Assembly (NCBI GenBank): GCA_029783825.1
Contig: JAREIK010000781.1
Span: 992,001 to 1,056,000, forward strand
Direction of reading: 5' to 3'
Length of the DNA: 64,000 bases
From: Sapria himalayana
Taxonomy: Eukaryota > Streptophyta > Magnoliopsida > Malpighiales > Rafflesiaceae
Shown here piece after piece: positions 36,300 to 50,265 of this stretch. The notes beneath the pieces are model-generated. The model did not search any database. It saw only the letters and a program-made list of their open reading frames with translations, and was not told where the DNA came from. The position numbers and the translations under genes were made by a program. How positions within the stretch are numbered: the first letter of the stretch is position 1; each line of letters starts with the position of its first letter.

Positions 36300-39200
36300 T
36301 TTTGCAGATGTCGAGTAGTATCGTAGGTAGCGGTTTGGTGAAGATATCTGCGACTTAGTCCCGACTTGTCACGTATATTAATTTTATATTTTATTTCTTC
36401 ACTTGATCTCGGATGAAGTAAAAATGAACGTCAATATGCTTGCTTCTCTCATGATTCATTGGGTTCTTGCTCAACTCAATTGTTGATTTGTTGTCAACTC
36501 ATATCTCCGTTGCACCGAGTTGTTGTTGCTCCATCTTGTCCAATAAATTTCTGAGCCATATTGCATGACGTACACACAAAGATGCTGTCACATATTAAGC
36601 TTTACATGTCGGGAGTGTCACGATTGGTTACTTCTTTGAAAGCCAAGTAAATGCCATGTCACCCATAAAAAATACATAACCCAATGTGATTCTTCGATCG
36701 TCCAAGTTTCTGCACCAATCACTGTCGGAGTACCCAATCAACTTGTATTCTATCGCATTTGTATAAAATAACTCGAGTGACATTGTTCCTTTGATGTATT
36801 GAAGGATTCACTTTAACACTTTCCAATGTGAATAGATTGGCTCCATGAATCGATTTGTAATGCCGACACTTAATGTAAGGTCCGGCCTTGTGCATGTGAG
36901 ATAGCGAAGGCTTCCCACTAAACTCCAGTATTTGCTTGCACCGACTCGTTCTCTCCATCAAACTTAGAGAGTTTTGCACCTGGTTCCATTGATGTTGAAA
37001 CCGAATTGCAAGACTTCATCTTGTACTTCTTCAAACTCTTCTTTATATTTGCCTCTTGGGATACAAAAATACCTGTCTTTTCTTGTCTTACCTATAGACC
37101 AATGAAAAATTTCATCAAGCCCAAATATGTCATCTCGAATTCCCGTGTTATTGTGCTCTTGAACTTTTATATCATTTCATTATTATTCTCCATAAAAATG
37201 AGATCAACAATATAAAGAGTAACAAATAATATATTATCTCCACTCTTCTTCATATAAATGACATGTTCATATGGACATTGCTCGAACCCGTTCTCTTTGA
37301 AGTATATATCAATACGAGTATTCCACGCCCATGATGCTTACTTCAACCCATTAAGTGTCTTCTTTAATTTTAATATCTTCTTTTCTTCTCTGATTTTTAT
37401 GTACCAGTGTGGTTATTTAATATAAACTTCTTCAAACACACTATTCAGGAATGTCGATTTGACATCCATTTGTAATATCGGCCAATTGAATTGAGCCGCT
37501 CGTGAAATGAGCAATATGATTGTCTTCATTCTTGCAACGGGAGCTAACACCTTGTCATCTTTGATTCCCGTCTTTTGCTTGTATCTCTTTGCTATAAGTC
37601 TTTTGCTTGTATCCCTTTGCTTCAAGTCTTGCCTTATACCGTTCTATCTCCCATTGAGCATTCATCTTTCTCATAAATACCCACTTGACATCAATGGGCT
37701 GAGTTCCTTTCGGCAATTCTGCTAACTCCCATGTATTGTTGCGATCTATTGCTTTAATCTCTTCGTTTATGGTAGTTTGTCACTTCTTGTCTTTCACTGC
37801 CGGTTCAAAGCTTAAATTTTTGGAATCTACCAAAAGACATACGAGGTGTACCTCATTTATCGAATCATACAAATCTTGAAAGCTTCGCATTTTGGGTTAT
37901 TACGGATCATATTTATCATCAATGATTTCATAATTTTTTGGTATAGTTGTTGGCATAGCAAGTGATGATTCTCCAACATCGATGATATACTTTATTACTT
38001 TCTTCCAATTCCATTCATTTGCTTCATGAACTCGTAACTCACGGCTCACTAGAATCTTCTTACTTATTGGGTCAAATAGCTTGTATTCTTTTGTTTCACA
38101 TCATACCTAATAAAAATATATCTTTTACTTTTGTCTTCGAACTTCGTTCTTCGCTGATTCGGTACGTGTGCGTAGGCTAAACTGCCAAATACACTGAGAT
38201 GTGAAATTGTCAATTTTTGTTTACTCCATGTCTCGTGGTGTTTGATCATATAACATTACATGTAGACATCGATTTTGAACATAGACGGTATATTGCACGG
38301 CTTCCGCCTAAAATTCTTTTGGTATTTTTTTGCTTTTGAGCATTGACCGAAACATATTAAAAATGATCCGATTCTTCCTCTCGGTTACACCATTTTGTTG
38401 TGGAGAGTACGGTTCAGATAAAAATCGTCTTATGCATTGCTCCTCATAATACTCCATGAAAATCATCGAAGTGTATTCGCCACCTCTATCGGATCGTACA
38501 GATTTAATATATCTACCGGTTGTTTTTTTCACCAGCACTTTGAATTTTTTGAACACCTTAAATGCATCGGATTTTTCTTTCAGAAAATAAACCCAAGTTT
38601 TTCGTGAGAAATTATCAATAAAGGAAATGAAATATTTTTTGCAACTAAAAGATTCAGAGGTGATTGGTCCACATATCTCAGAATGAATTAACTCGAGAGG
38701 TTACATACCTCTATATTCTGTTTTCTTTTGAAATGATATTCTTGCATGCTTTTCGAGTACACATTCTTCACAAAATTTTTCTTGGTATTCCATGTCCTGT
38801 AGTCCGTGCACCATGTTTTTCTTGGCCAACTTATTTAGGCCTTCATGATGTAGGTGACCAAAACTGAGATGCCACAGTGATGCCCTGTCTTCCACGTTGA
38901 CTTGCAAATAATTTTCTCGTACACTTCTCAACTTCAGTTTTTACATCAGATTTTTTTCCATTTCAACTTATGTGACTGAACGACATTGCTTGTCTTTCAA
39001 TAGTAATATCCAGTTTTTCATAAAAATCGAATATCCTTTCTTAATGAGTTGCCTCATACTTAAAATGTTATTCTTGAGGTCTGGTACGTAATACACATCT
39101 TGGATTGACCCAATGAAACCATCCTTTGTACATAATAAATCGTACATTGGCCTTTTACCTCAACATTTGAGCCATCTCCAAATGATAGAGATATAGCTTT

Positions 39201-40310
39201 AATCTTTCGCATCTCTTTGAAATAATGCTTGTGCCCACACATATGGTTGCTTGCAGTTGTGTCAAGGTACCACACCGTATCATTGTCGGTGTTGACTTTG
39301 TTATATGCCATTAAGAGAGTCTTTTTCCGTCTCGTCATCCATGGCTAGATTGTTCGTCTTTTCCTTTTTTTTTTGACTTGTTATTTTTTTTGTAAAATGT
39401 CTCACATTTTCACAATTATAACATTTATCAGAATTACAATCCTTGGCATAGTGGCCATATTTGTCACACTTGTAGCACTCGAAGTTGGAATAATCTGACC
39501 AATTACTTCTTTCACGACATCGTCATCTTCCAAGTCAATTTTGTTGGTTTGATTGTCCCTTCTTCTCATGATACCCTTTTTAACTGACTTTTCCCACCGC
39601 GAATATTTCCTCGACCACCATGGTCACGCCATTTACCTCTGAAAGTTTTGAGAATATAATACATTTTCCTCATTGAACGATGCTTTGGTTTGAAGTGTCT
39701 GCTCAAGTGTCTCCTCCTCATTCTTCTTATGATATTCATGTGTCATTAGGGAACCTGCAAGCTCGTCGACCGTGAACGTTCCTAGATCCTTTGACTCTTC
39801 TATGACACATACCACATTCTCGAAACTGTCGGTTAACGATCTCAGAATCTTTTCCAAGATCCATGCATCGGACAATTTTTCTCCGTCTCAATTGAGTTGA
39901 TTCACCATAATTTGTATACACTTGATGTAATCGAACACACCTTCTGACTCCTTCATTTTCATGCCTTCAAATTCGTTGCGAAGAGTTTGAAAATGAACTT
40001 ATTTAACTCGGTCGGCTCCTTTGTACGTAGTCTCCAAGATGCCCCACGTTTATTTTGAAGTTTTTGCACTCGTATTCTTCTCCAAGCCCGACTCATTAAC
40101 AGCTCATGATATGATGTACAATGTTATCTTATCTTTTGATCGCGTCTCTTTCAACGCCTTATTTTGAGCCTTCGTATATCATTCGATAGATTCTGGTTCT
40201 TCATAATCATCTTGAACCACCTCCAAACAATCCACAGAATTGCGAAGAGCTTTTATTTGGATGTTCTAATTCTCGTAATTCACATTCGTTAATCGGGGCA
40301 GCGGTACATT
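36300..40310 (-). pseudogene. Copia gag-pol polyprotein remnant
   Basis: In minus-strand order: Gag segment WILEKILRSLTDSFENVVC (about 39850), a CX2CX4HX4C knuckle (about 39450), protease WYLDTTASNHM (about 39260), GAG-pre-integrase LWHLSFGHLHHEGLNKLA (about 38880), integrase core SVRSDRGGEY and YSPQQNGVTERKNR (about 38480-38380), RT segment APVARMKTIILLISRAAQFN (about 37530) with LQMDVKSTFLNSVFEEVYIK, late RT/RNase H near 36900 and ADIFTKPL near 36340. The protease active site, DTG in working elements, reads DTT. Many stops and shifts separate the blocks. Confidence 0.85.
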
Positions 40311-40328
40311 ATTGATTATACTCCCCAT

Positions 40329-40344
40329 CCCTCCGATACCAAGT
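40329..40344 (-). promoter_or_regulatory. Copia primer-binding site (initiator tRNA-Met type)
   Basis: The minus strand reads 'acttggtatcggaggg' next to the LTR, close to the usual TGGTATCAGAGC complementary to initiator tRNA-Met. One internal base differs from that consensus. Confidence 0.7.
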
Positions 40345-40545
40345 TGTAAAAAAAAAATTGACTGCAAATTATAATCGAGGAAAAAATATTTCTGAAAATA
40401 GACTATTTCTTATGTACTAATAAAACCAAAAATTAAAATTCATTATCACCCATAATAGTAACTACTTACTCTTGACATTTCATTTTTCTCATTAAAAAAA
40501 GACATTTAATGTTTAACAAAACTCCCCATTAAAATTTGAGTTTAT
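40345..40545 (-). repeat. 5' LTR of the Copia element
   Basis: Partner of 35978-36262. Its inner end (40345, 'tgtaaaaaaaaa') abuts the primer-binding site. The outer end is approximate. Confidence 0.65.
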
Positions 40546-41773
40546 AATCATTGCTTATGTATTGTACTTGTCATCAAGAAGAATATAGGCAAATCCATGA
40601 AAACAATTAGATGATTATATATTATTATTTTTTTCAAATTTAATATTTGAAATGTTTGTTTTTTATTTTTTATTATATATATATATATATTTATTTTTTA
40701 TTGTTTGGAACAACTAGACATGCGATGATTTTACTTTCAAAATAGTTTTTAAATTTTTTGTTTTTATTTTTGTCCACTTATAACAAAATCACAAAATAGA
40801 ATCTTGAAATAGCATTTATAATAATCATATAATATTATAAGATATTCACCAATATAATACTATTTAATTTTATATCATAATATATATATATATATATAAT
40901 AATTTTTTTATAACTTATAAATATATATTATATTATATTTTTATTTTAATATTACCTATTGATATTTTTGTTGCTGAAGGTCTAGTTGGATCAAGGGCCT
41001 TATTGACTTTTTGGATGCACGTTCACGTGTTTATGGCTTTATGCAACCTGTCAATCACACAAACTCAAACAATATTATTTTTGATTGATTTATATTTTTG
41101 TGCACCAAAAATAAAATATATTAAAAAAAATTAATAAGTGCTCAAAATCATAAAATAATTCTATTTTGGTATACTGAAAATCAAAAATTCATTTTTTATC
41201 TTAAATGCCACATTAACAATTAAAATAATAATAATAAATTAAAAAAAAAACATTTTAAGCTTCAGCTCAACAATTGGCAAAGGCAACGCCAGGATTTGAA
41301 ATATATATATATATATATATATTGCAAATATTTATATAAACATATAAATATATTAAAAGTGAATATAATCATAGAACATATATATATATATATATATAGA
41401 TATTTAAACATAAATAAATAAATACAATCACACACACACACACACACACGCATGCATACACACACACACACACACGCATACACACGCACGCACACACACA
41501 CACACTAGCATACACGCACGCACGCATACACACACATGTATGTATTTATTGATAATCCATTTATAATTATATAATTATTAATATATTTATTTATGAATAT
41601 ATTTAAATATTTACACACAAGTGCATGCCCACACGCGCGCGCGCACGCACGCACGCACCCACATGTGTGTGAGTGTGTGTGTGGGTACTTGGACACATAT
41701 ATTTAGATCCTAATTATGGGGAATGAAAAATAAATGGCCATGGGAACCCTCATGCATGCACTCTCGTGCGCAG
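40546..41773. other. AT-rich intron end with compound microsatellites
   Basis: TA runs near 40675-40690 and 40880-40900, then a dispersed-repeat piece with 'tttttgtgcaccaaaaat' (about 41090) and 'ttttggtatactg' (about 41165). TA runs follow at 41300-41320 and 41380-41400, then CA/CG-rich (CACACG, GCGCAC) arrays at 41430-41690 just 80 bp before exon 3. No gene is seen. Confidence 0.65.
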
Positions 41774-42299
41774 AGATTATGCTTATCCGAGGCCAGTGGC
41801 GATGGCGATTGCTCAACTGGTAATGGCAATCGGGCATGTTTTCTTTGCATTTGGGCGGCCGGGAGCAATGTATATCGGAACCCTTCTCGTTGGGCTATCC
41901 TACGGCGCGCACTGGGCGATCATGCCGGCGGCAGCATCGGAGCTATTCGGCATGAAAAAATTCGGCACCTTGTACAATTTTCTCGCTCTGGCAAATCCCG
42001 CCGGCTCGCTCTTCTTCTCCGGCCTGATCGCAAGCAGCATTTATGATCGCGAGGCAGAAAGACAAGCTCGCGGACGCCATCGTCGCGTGCCGTGGGACGA
42101 CGCTTCAGTAGTTTCTTCAACTCTCGGCGATCAGCCATTGAAATGTGAAGGTGCTGTTTGCTTCTTCCTGACCTCCATTATCATGTCTGGGTTTTCACTA
42201 TTGGCTTTCTTCTTCACCATGATTCTTGTTCGTCGAACGAAGATCGTCTACGCCAACATGTATGGCCGAAGGCCGACCCCTAGCTCCATCTTCTTATGA
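41774..42299 (+). CDS. nodulin-like/NFD4-type MFS transporter, exon 3
   Basis: After the acceptor 'cgtgcgcag', the split arginine codon is restored and the frame continues DYAYPRPVAMAIAQLVMAIG, LVGLSYGAHWAIMPAAASEL and LANPAGSLFFSGLIASSIYD, the C-terminal membrane half of the family. It then has the KCEGAVCFFLTSIIMSG segment and a last span ending with ILVRRTKIVYANMYGRR. The stop TGA is at 42297-42299. It is separated from exon 2 by 8634 bp of nested repeats, yet phase and conservation are intact. The gene therefore probably splices out this long intron normally. Confidence 0.92.
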
Positions 42300-43454
42300 G
42301 ATTTAAACTTTTTTTATCATTTTTTTTTCCTCCCAAGCCAAATGATGTGCTAATGTGTAAATAAGAAGAGAAATTATTGCGATTTCCTTTTTTTTATGTG
42401 CTAATGTGTGTGACACACACACACACATTTAAGACAAGCCCGCCTCTCTCTCTCTTGCCCCCCGCACTCTCTCTTGCCCTTGCCCCTTGCCCACTTGGCC
42501 TCGCCCCTCTCCCCCGCCCCTCTCAACGAGCTCCATCGTGAAGCTCCATTGTGGGGAATGCATTGCATATGCCTTGTATCTTGTATAAAGGTGGTGTATG
42601 TATAGAATGCATTGTATACATGCATATATACAAAGTATTATGTGTGTGTGTGTGTGTGTGTGTGTGTTTGTATACATGTGTGTGTGTGTTTATACTTAGT
42701 TATATCTATAACATATATAGATAATATTTATATAAACATAAATATAAGTGTGTGTGTGTGTAATGTTAATACAAATGCATATACATATAAATATTATATT
42801 CATTATATATATATAGGTTATATTGTGATACATATAGTGGCTTTTTATTATTTTTTTATCATTTTTTTAAATGATGAATAAATATTTGGGAAAATTATCA
42901 AATAGAGTGGGTGGAGTGGAGGTTGATAATTACTTGAAAGAGTGAATTTAAAAAATAATTCCTTTAAAAGTGATACTTATATTATTTTTGCGAAAAATAA
43001 TTGCAGATTTAATCATGTAATAATAACTAATTTGTGCACTTATTCTCCATGAACTTGTTCTTCAATGAGAATGAATTAAGTGAACTCCTCCCAAGTGAAT
43101 GGGTTATGTCAACTTCTTCTAGGAGAACAAGTGAACTTCCCCCAAGAGAAGTTCCATGAATAGGTTCTATGAACTGTTTCTCCCATGAGATTGCGTTCAT
43201 ATAACTTGTGTAGAACAGATTCATATAATTTTTTCTTATTCAAATGTTAAAAATAAATTTTAAAAATAAGCATAAACTTATCATTTTCAAAATATAATTA
43301 TTTTTTTAGGCACCTTTTCAAGTAATTATCATTCTTATCCATCATATTTCATATATTTTTCTTATTTTTTTAAGAGTAAATTCAAGTTTTGTACTTACTG
43401 TTATTGAAATAAATCTCACAGTAATAATTTGAAATAAGAAATTTGATGATGATG

Positions 43455-43495
<41 letters not shown>

Positions 43496-43790
43496 TTAAA
43501 ATAAACTAGATAATTAAATAAAAAATAAGCTAAAGACATTTGAGATTGTTGTGATAACAAATCAACAGAAATCTTTTATTTATAGAATAAAAATCAGAAA
43601 TCAACATTGGATTTTTGATGTAGTCAAGATGAAGTTTACCAATTTATATATGATATTGCAGTCTCACAATAGAAGTTTATCGTTCACATGATGTTTATGT
43701 TTCTACTAAGCAAATAGAAAATTAATATCATAAAAACAAGAAGGAAGTGTAAATAATAGTTACTTCTTGTAGATCAATCTATCAAGCCTT
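42300..43790. other. MFS 3' flank, microsatellites and AT-rich spacer
   Basis: After the stop codon, CA (42410-42426), TC-rich (42440-42530) and GT (42640-42680) runs. The 42440-42560 piece shares 'gagctccatcgtgaagctcc'-type words with the loop of the fold-back element at 33230. A TAA-trinucleotide run lies at 43447-43494. Words around 43040-43210 repeat 'gaacttcctccaagtgaa'-like phrases. No gene is seen. Confidence 0.55.
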
Positions 43791-45275
43791 CAAAGTTTGA
43801 TTCTATCATCTCTTGGTTTATATGAATTTTCAAAGATTCTGCCTTTTTGAAATGTGATCACCTTCCTACAAGCAGTCACACATGAACTAATAATGAATGA
43901 TCTTGTTAAACACTAGTTTAGATTCGTCTTCTCAAAACAAAATTAGGAGTTTTCTTTTCCTTCCTCTCTGTTTTGGTTGTTCTCTAAGAAAAGGATGATG
44001 ACTACATCTTGCATATGTCACACACACACACACACACACACACAAGTCTGCTAGGGTTTAAGTAAAAAAATGAATTTTATATTATTATATATTTAAAACT
44101 TTTTTAAATAATAACAATTTAAATTCAAATCCTCATTTGATAAGGAAATGAAATTATATATTTAAAACTCTTTAAAAAAACTTTTTTCAGATTATTTCCT
44201 TATCCAATAAGAAAATATAATAGATTAATTATTTGTTTAAATCATGAATTTAAACTTTCTCAAATTTAAATAACAACTAATTGTTATTTGTAATTTAAAT
44301 TAATCTCATCATTTTAATTTACTACAGAGAGTGAAAAATCATAACTGTTATTATTCATTCTTAATGTGTGATCTTATAGGTTCAATTAATATTGACAATA
44401 AGTCTAAATCAAATTTTGATCCTATAATTCATAAGTGGTATCTAACAAAATATTATGACTACCAAAGTAAAATAAAAAGCTTGTGATTCGAGACAACCTT
44501 AATATCGCTAATGATATAATCTTTTTGTCTCATGATATCTTGATAGAATATAAGGCATGAACAAAGTCAACTTATATATTTTCATCTTTGATTACTCGAA
44601 ATCTAATTAGACTGACTAAATAAATGACATTGATCTTCATCAGTTCAAGTATAACCTTTATAATAAGAGGGATCCAGAGATATTCCTCTTATAATAAGAG
44701 GAAAAAATTCTATCTTAATCACTCGTATCTCACTACATAATTCTTATTATGTTCAAGTATAACCCTTATAGTTATATGATTAAAGACAACGTTTGATTAT
44801 ATCAAAACATAATATTCTTTATGTTGAAAACTGCATCGATCTCAAATCAAAGGATTTAATGGCACAACTATTAGAGATTAACTTATAACTTTGATCTATG
44901 TATTAATCTCAAGACGGGTATGTCTAATATTTGTTCTCAACAAATAGATATAAATTTGATTTATATCTCATACATATATTCATCTCATGAATATTAATCA
45001 AATGTTATATCAATCTTAATTCATTATTATTCTCATAACAATAACCAATTAGGGATATTTAAAATAATTGTTAATAATAAAGGACATTATATATAATAAA
45101 CATGCAAATCATAATAATAAAAAATTCTCTCAAATAATCAAAATACCAAGTCCATACGATAGACATAGAGCACTGTTACTAACAGTTCTTTGTATGAATT
45201 TTTTGTATATCTACACTTTCTTATTCTATATTTTCTCATACTATTTGATATTCTACTCTTATATATGTTTATCTT
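43791..45275 (-). repeat. Copia LTR/untranslated-type fragment
   Basis: The stretch around 44360-44780 ('tgtgatcttataggttcaat' onward) is similar to 46860-47300 ('tgtgatcctataggtttaat' onward), each lying next to Copia RNase H remnants. The simplest reading is terminal regions of the same Copia family. Boundaries are not resolved. A CA run lies at 44019-44043. Confidence 0.45.
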
Positions 45276-45289
45276 CGAGTGAATGTTAG

Positions 45290-45700
45290 ACTCTTTGCTA
45301 AGTTCAAAGCACTCTAATTATCATAAAATAATTTTTTTTTTGCTTTTGTCCAAGCTTTTCTAAAAACACTCGCAACCATTTTAACTCTTTATTAGCAGTG
45401 TAGCAGCAACATATTCTACCTCTGTCATGAAAGAACACATAATAGACTATACTTATAAAACCCAACTTATAACTCACCTAGCAAGTATAAATATAGTGTC
45501 AATGATAGACTTGCTATTGTCAATATCTCATTTATAGTCTGAATTAACTTCGCCCATGACAATAAGATTTGAATGTCCATAATATATTGTCATTTTCGAG
45601 GTATATTTGACATGTTACAAAATCTTCTTTATAGCGCACTTATATTCTTTATTAGAATTTATCATGTATCTACTAACAACTTCCATTGCTTGTGTGATTT
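45290..45700 (-). pseudogene. Copia RNase H fragment
   Basis: The minus strand reads GEVNSDYK and DIDNSKSIIDTIFILA, then MTEVEYVAATLL, matching the Copia RNase H pattern 'ADWAGD..SRRSTSGY.F.L' and 'STTEAEYIAA'. Stops are present. It is a fragment separate from the one at 47590-49850. Confidence 0.6.
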
Positions 45701-46840
45701 CTGATCTTGTGTAAATTAGAGCAAACGCTAAACTTTTGGCTGTTGATCGATTTGGTACTCAAGACACCCTCATTCTATTTTTTTTCATCACTAGGGCTCA
45801 TCCTTGTTGATAACTTTAAATTAATAAGAAGAGGGGTAAAAATTAACTCACGATCATACATATTGAATCATTGCAGGACTTTTTTTTATATATTTCCTGT
45901 GTGAAAGCCAGATGTTCATATTATTCCAATCTCGATAAATTTACATCCCCATGATCATATCTGTCAATCCTAGATTCTTCATATTTAATTCAATTTAAAT
46001 GTTAAATATCACCAAGATCAGTGCAATTCGATAAATTCAATTAATGAAAATTTAAATCATACATCTTGAATAAAACAGACGAACAGAATGAGTCAAGATA
46101 TTGTAGGATGTAAATATCATATAAAGATATTCATATGAATGGATGATGAATGAGATGGATGAGCTAGCACATTATAACAAATCTTTGTCCCACAAAACCC
46201 CTAGATGACATTTTAGTATTTTTCAAAAAAAAAAAAACTAAAATTTAAATGACTCTCAAAACCCTACTCAAAGGAACCACATATCTCTTTTTGATATATT
46301 TCCTTTTATAAGAAATCTCTCAATTCAAATTCAATTGAACTCTATAATTAAAAGAATTATTTCCTATTAATATATGATTTATTATGATTAAATTTAATTC
46401 AAATTAGTTTAACTCCATCATCAAAAGAAATATTTTTTTATTAAATGATTCAATAGGATTAAAGTTAATTCAAATCAATTTAACTCCATAATTAAAAGAA
46501 ATATTTTCTCTTATTAAATAATTCATTAGTAATAAATTTAATTCGAATCAGTTTAAATCAGTAATTAAATGAAATATTTTCTTTATTAAGTTATTTAAAA
46601 TGATTAAATTTAATTTAAATCAATTTAACTTTATAATTAAAGGAAAAATTTTTTCTCTATTAAATGATTTATTAGGATTAAAATTAATTCAAATCAACTT
46701 AACTCCATATTAAAAAAGAAATTTTTTTTATTATATAAATAATTGATTAGGATTAAATTTAATTTAAAGTCCATTAACTATTAATGAGCTTGGGCTTGGG
46801 ATAATTAATGGGCTAAAGATAGTGTTTTATAACATCCTAT
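45701..46840. other. AT-rich spacer with near-tandem AT-rich motif
   Basis: Between about 46320 and 46770, a loose ~75-bp period repeats 'aattcaaatcaatttaactc' and 'taaatgatt(c/t)attaggatta', about six degenerate copies. No gene is seen. Confidence 0.5.
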
Positions 46841-47589
46841 TTTATTATAATTCATTCTAGTGTGTGATCCTATAGGTTTAATAAATACTTACAGTAGACT
46901 CAAATCATAGTCTAATCCTTCGAGCTATAATTAGTCTCTAATAAGATATTATAACTCCTCAAATTAAGTAAATTTGGCTACTCAAAAAATCTTATTGCAG
47001 TATGATATTTCCCATTTTTCACACGGCGTCTCAATTGAGTATAAATCATGAAACATGTCACTTTTATTCAACCTAATCATTCCTTAGTTCTTAAGAAGTT
47101 TAACTAAATAACTAATATTGATAACTTTTATCAATCTCATTTGAATACGACTGTATATTTCTCAGTATTACTTATCAAGAGGCCAAAATATATCTCCCAT
47201 AATTAAGAGTGAGACAAATTTCAAATTACTGATGATATAATCCATGTAATATTTCTTGTAGTTGGCAAGTGCAATATCATATTCTTAATATGTATCTATA
47301 TTCTGAGTAACATCATATGTCTATGATCATCAAAACATAATTATATATCTCTCAGAAAACATAATCATTTTACTTTATTATTATTCCCATAATAATCATA
47401 GACTACAAGTATTTATAATAGTATTCTTATAACTTAAGGTCTTACTATAAGTTCATATGCTTGATGACATAAAGCAGAATAAACTATTCAAGAATCTTAT
47501 TTTATCAAATTAAATATAATTTAAATAACAAGATTATTTGATAAATATCTTATGTTTCAGATATAAACATACAATGATGATATAATGCT

Positions 47590-49850
47590 ACCAGGTTAGG
47601 GGCATACCATTAACAATCTCTCACTTTCCCTAATCCCAATAATGCATAAATTGAATGCCCATTGATTTAGTATGACTATCAGGCTTTCACTGTGTTGTTA
47701 TGCAAGAGGCTTAATCAAGTGATCACTGAAATTGTCATCAATATGAACTATGCATATCTTGACATTTCCTCTCTTGACGATCTCTTGAATGAGATGGAAA
47801 TGCTGGAGTATGTGTTTGGATTATTGATGTGACTCGGGCTCCTTAACTTGAGCAATAGCCCCATTATTGTCATAATAGAGGTCCACTAGGTTTTTAATGA
47901 TGGGAACAACACCTAGTTCATTAATGAATTTCATCCAAATTTCCTTCTTAATCAATCTCTATAGTGGAACCTACCACAATATCTTGCTTGGAACTTCTCT
48001 AGCTCACAAAACTTCCTTTCAAATAAAACACAAAACTAGACGACGATCCAAAGTCATCCAAGTTGGATTGAAAGCTAGCATTAGTATAATCACATATGAC
48101 TGGTTTGCCTTCTTGTCCGCCATAGATCAAGAAAAACATCCTTAGTCCTTCTTAAGTACTCAAGTATATTCTTGAATGCCATCTAGTGACATTCAGCTAG
48201 AACTAACTATAATCTGCCTATCATGCTTAAGTTATAGCATACATTAGGTCAGATACAAAACATGACATATATGATAGAACCAATAATTGAAGCATATAAA
48301 ATTTTATTTATGTGTTCTCTCTCATCTTTCATAGTAGGACACTGTCTATGTTTATTTATATTGACCTATAGTCAATACAACTCTTTTGAAATCTCGCATA
48401 CTAAACTTCTTTAACACTATCTATGTTCCTACTTAACTTATGCTGAGTAACTTTTAAGATCTATCAATATTAATCTTTATGCCTCATATATAGGTAGCTT
48501 CGCCTAAGTTTTTAATAGAAAAATATTTTTTTAATCAAGACTAGATATTCTACAAGATAGGGATGTCATTTTCAATAAGTAATATATCATTCACATAAAG
48601 CACTAAGAAGACAATTACACTCTCACTCACCTTCTGGCATGCACAAGGCTCATTTTTACATTTGATAAACGTAACAAACTCTTTAATAGCCTCAACAAAA
48701 TGAAGATTCCAGCTTCATGAATCCTACTTTAATCCATAATTAGATATTTGAAGCTTACACACTCTATTATGATACTTAGGATCGACAAAACCCCCGTTGT
48801 GTCATCTGCACAAAAATGAATAAGTTTTCATTAAGAAATACTATTCTAACATTAATTTGTCAAATCTCAATATCATCATTTATAGCAATGATAAGAAGAA
48901 TCCTAACAGACTTAAGCATAACAACATGCGAAAATGTCTCATGATAGTAAATATCATGAGTTTTTTGAAACATTTTGTAATAAGTCGAGATTAGAAGGTC
49001 ACAGCATCTTTGATTTTATGAACCTATTACAATCAATGCCTCTAGCACCCTCAGGTGGATCAACCAAATTCCAAACCTAGTTATCACACATTGATTGTAT
49101 GTTAGACTTTATTGCTTGAAGCAAATTTTCAGAGTCCTGGTTCATCATTGCTTTATGATAAGTTGTGGGCTCATTCTGATCCACAAGATCTATGATCTTA
49201 TCATCAGTGATGAGAAATCTATACCTATCTTATTCATGATGAATCTTACCAAATCATGAGCCTTGTGTAGAAGATGCTGACTCAACAATTGGCTATGAGT
49301 CATGCAAAATTTCCATGGAAGACTCAATTATGAGTAATAGATACTTTTGTTCTTCGATGGAATGTAAAATAGTACCCTCTATTTCCTTTGGACATCTCAC
49401 AAATGCGTACTTATTAGATTTGGGTGTTAGCCTTTTTAGAAACATGATGCTCTACATAAACTTCCTAGCCTAAAATACTGAGAAAAGATAAATTAGGATG
49501 CTCTCCTATCCACATCTCCTATGTTGTTTTCTCAACATATTTTAGTAGAATTCTATATGATAAGAATGTAGCAGTCTCTAATGCATATCCCCAGAAGGAT
49601 ACTATAGGATTTGTTTGACTCGCTATAGATCAAACAACATATAATAAAGTTTGATTTTTTTTTTCATATACACCATTATGTTGTGGTGTTCTAGGTGGAG
49701 TGAGTTGTGAGACAATTCAACAACTCTCAAGATGATTATCGAACTCTTGGCTTAAATATTTACCATCTCTATTAGATAGAAATATTTAGATTTTCCTTCC
49801 ATAATATGGATTTATGCCTCATTAATTAGATATATCTATTCTTCTTGTTC
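47590..49850 (-). pseudogene. truncated Copia pol remnant (integrase, RT, RNase H)
   Basis: Minus-strand blocks in order: integrase CQLTPP-like and PQHNGVYE words near 49690-49760, RT catalytic region with FLVLYVNDILLIENDIPI near 48600 (the usual YVDD reads YVND), KNLGEATYI near 48500, RNase H CDYTNASFQSNLDDF near 48060, and a C-terminal IQEIVKRGNVKICIVHIDDN near 47760 ending LIKPLA. The Gag and protease part is missing, so it is 5'-truncated near 49850. Stops and shifts are common. Confidence 0.75.
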
Positions 49851-50108
49851 TCTTTATTACAAGCAACTAACAATACTATATTATTCAGTGATCTTAAATA
49901 AAAAAAAAAGATATACTTAGTATATCAATAAAAAAAAAATTAATGATACACAAGTCATATTTTAAAAAAATTACAAACTCAGAATTATGCACGCTAATCA
50001 TATTAAACTGTGAGGCATTTTCATGCACTATGCAATTCAATCTTAATAATATTAGAACACAATAATTTATAATATAGAATTAGATTTTAATTATCAGTCT
50101 TAATATGA

Positions 50109-50258
50109 TCAGAACATATTAAAATAGACAAAAAAAATAAAAAAAATAAAAAAAATAAAAAAAATAAAAAAAATACAAAAAAATAAAAAAAACAAAAAAA
50201 AACAAAAAAAACAAAAAAAACAAAAAAAACAAAAAAAACAAAAAAAACAAAAAAAAAA
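50109..50258. repeat. (AAAAAAT/C)n simple repeat
   Basis: Runs of 6-8 A separated by single T or C; the unit changes from AAAAAAT to AAAAAAAC midway. The Phe-rich frames on the other strand are artefacts. Confidence 0.9.
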
Positions 50259-50265
50259 CACACAT

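Larger units (their letters stand above)
35978..40545 (-). mobile_element. Ty1/Copia retrotransposon in MFS intron 2, antisense to the gene
   Basis: A near-complete element on the minus strand: short LTRs (about 200-270 bp) at both ends, a primer-binding site inside the 40345 end, and Gag, zinc knuckle, protease, integrase, reverse transcriptase and RNase H remnants in Copia order. The LTRs share 'attggctgcaaactataa'/'attgactgcaaattataa' and 'gacatttaatgtttaaca' and differ at many positions. Stops and frameshifts run throughout, so it is dead. Outer LTR ends are uncertain by tens of bases. Confidence 0.85.
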
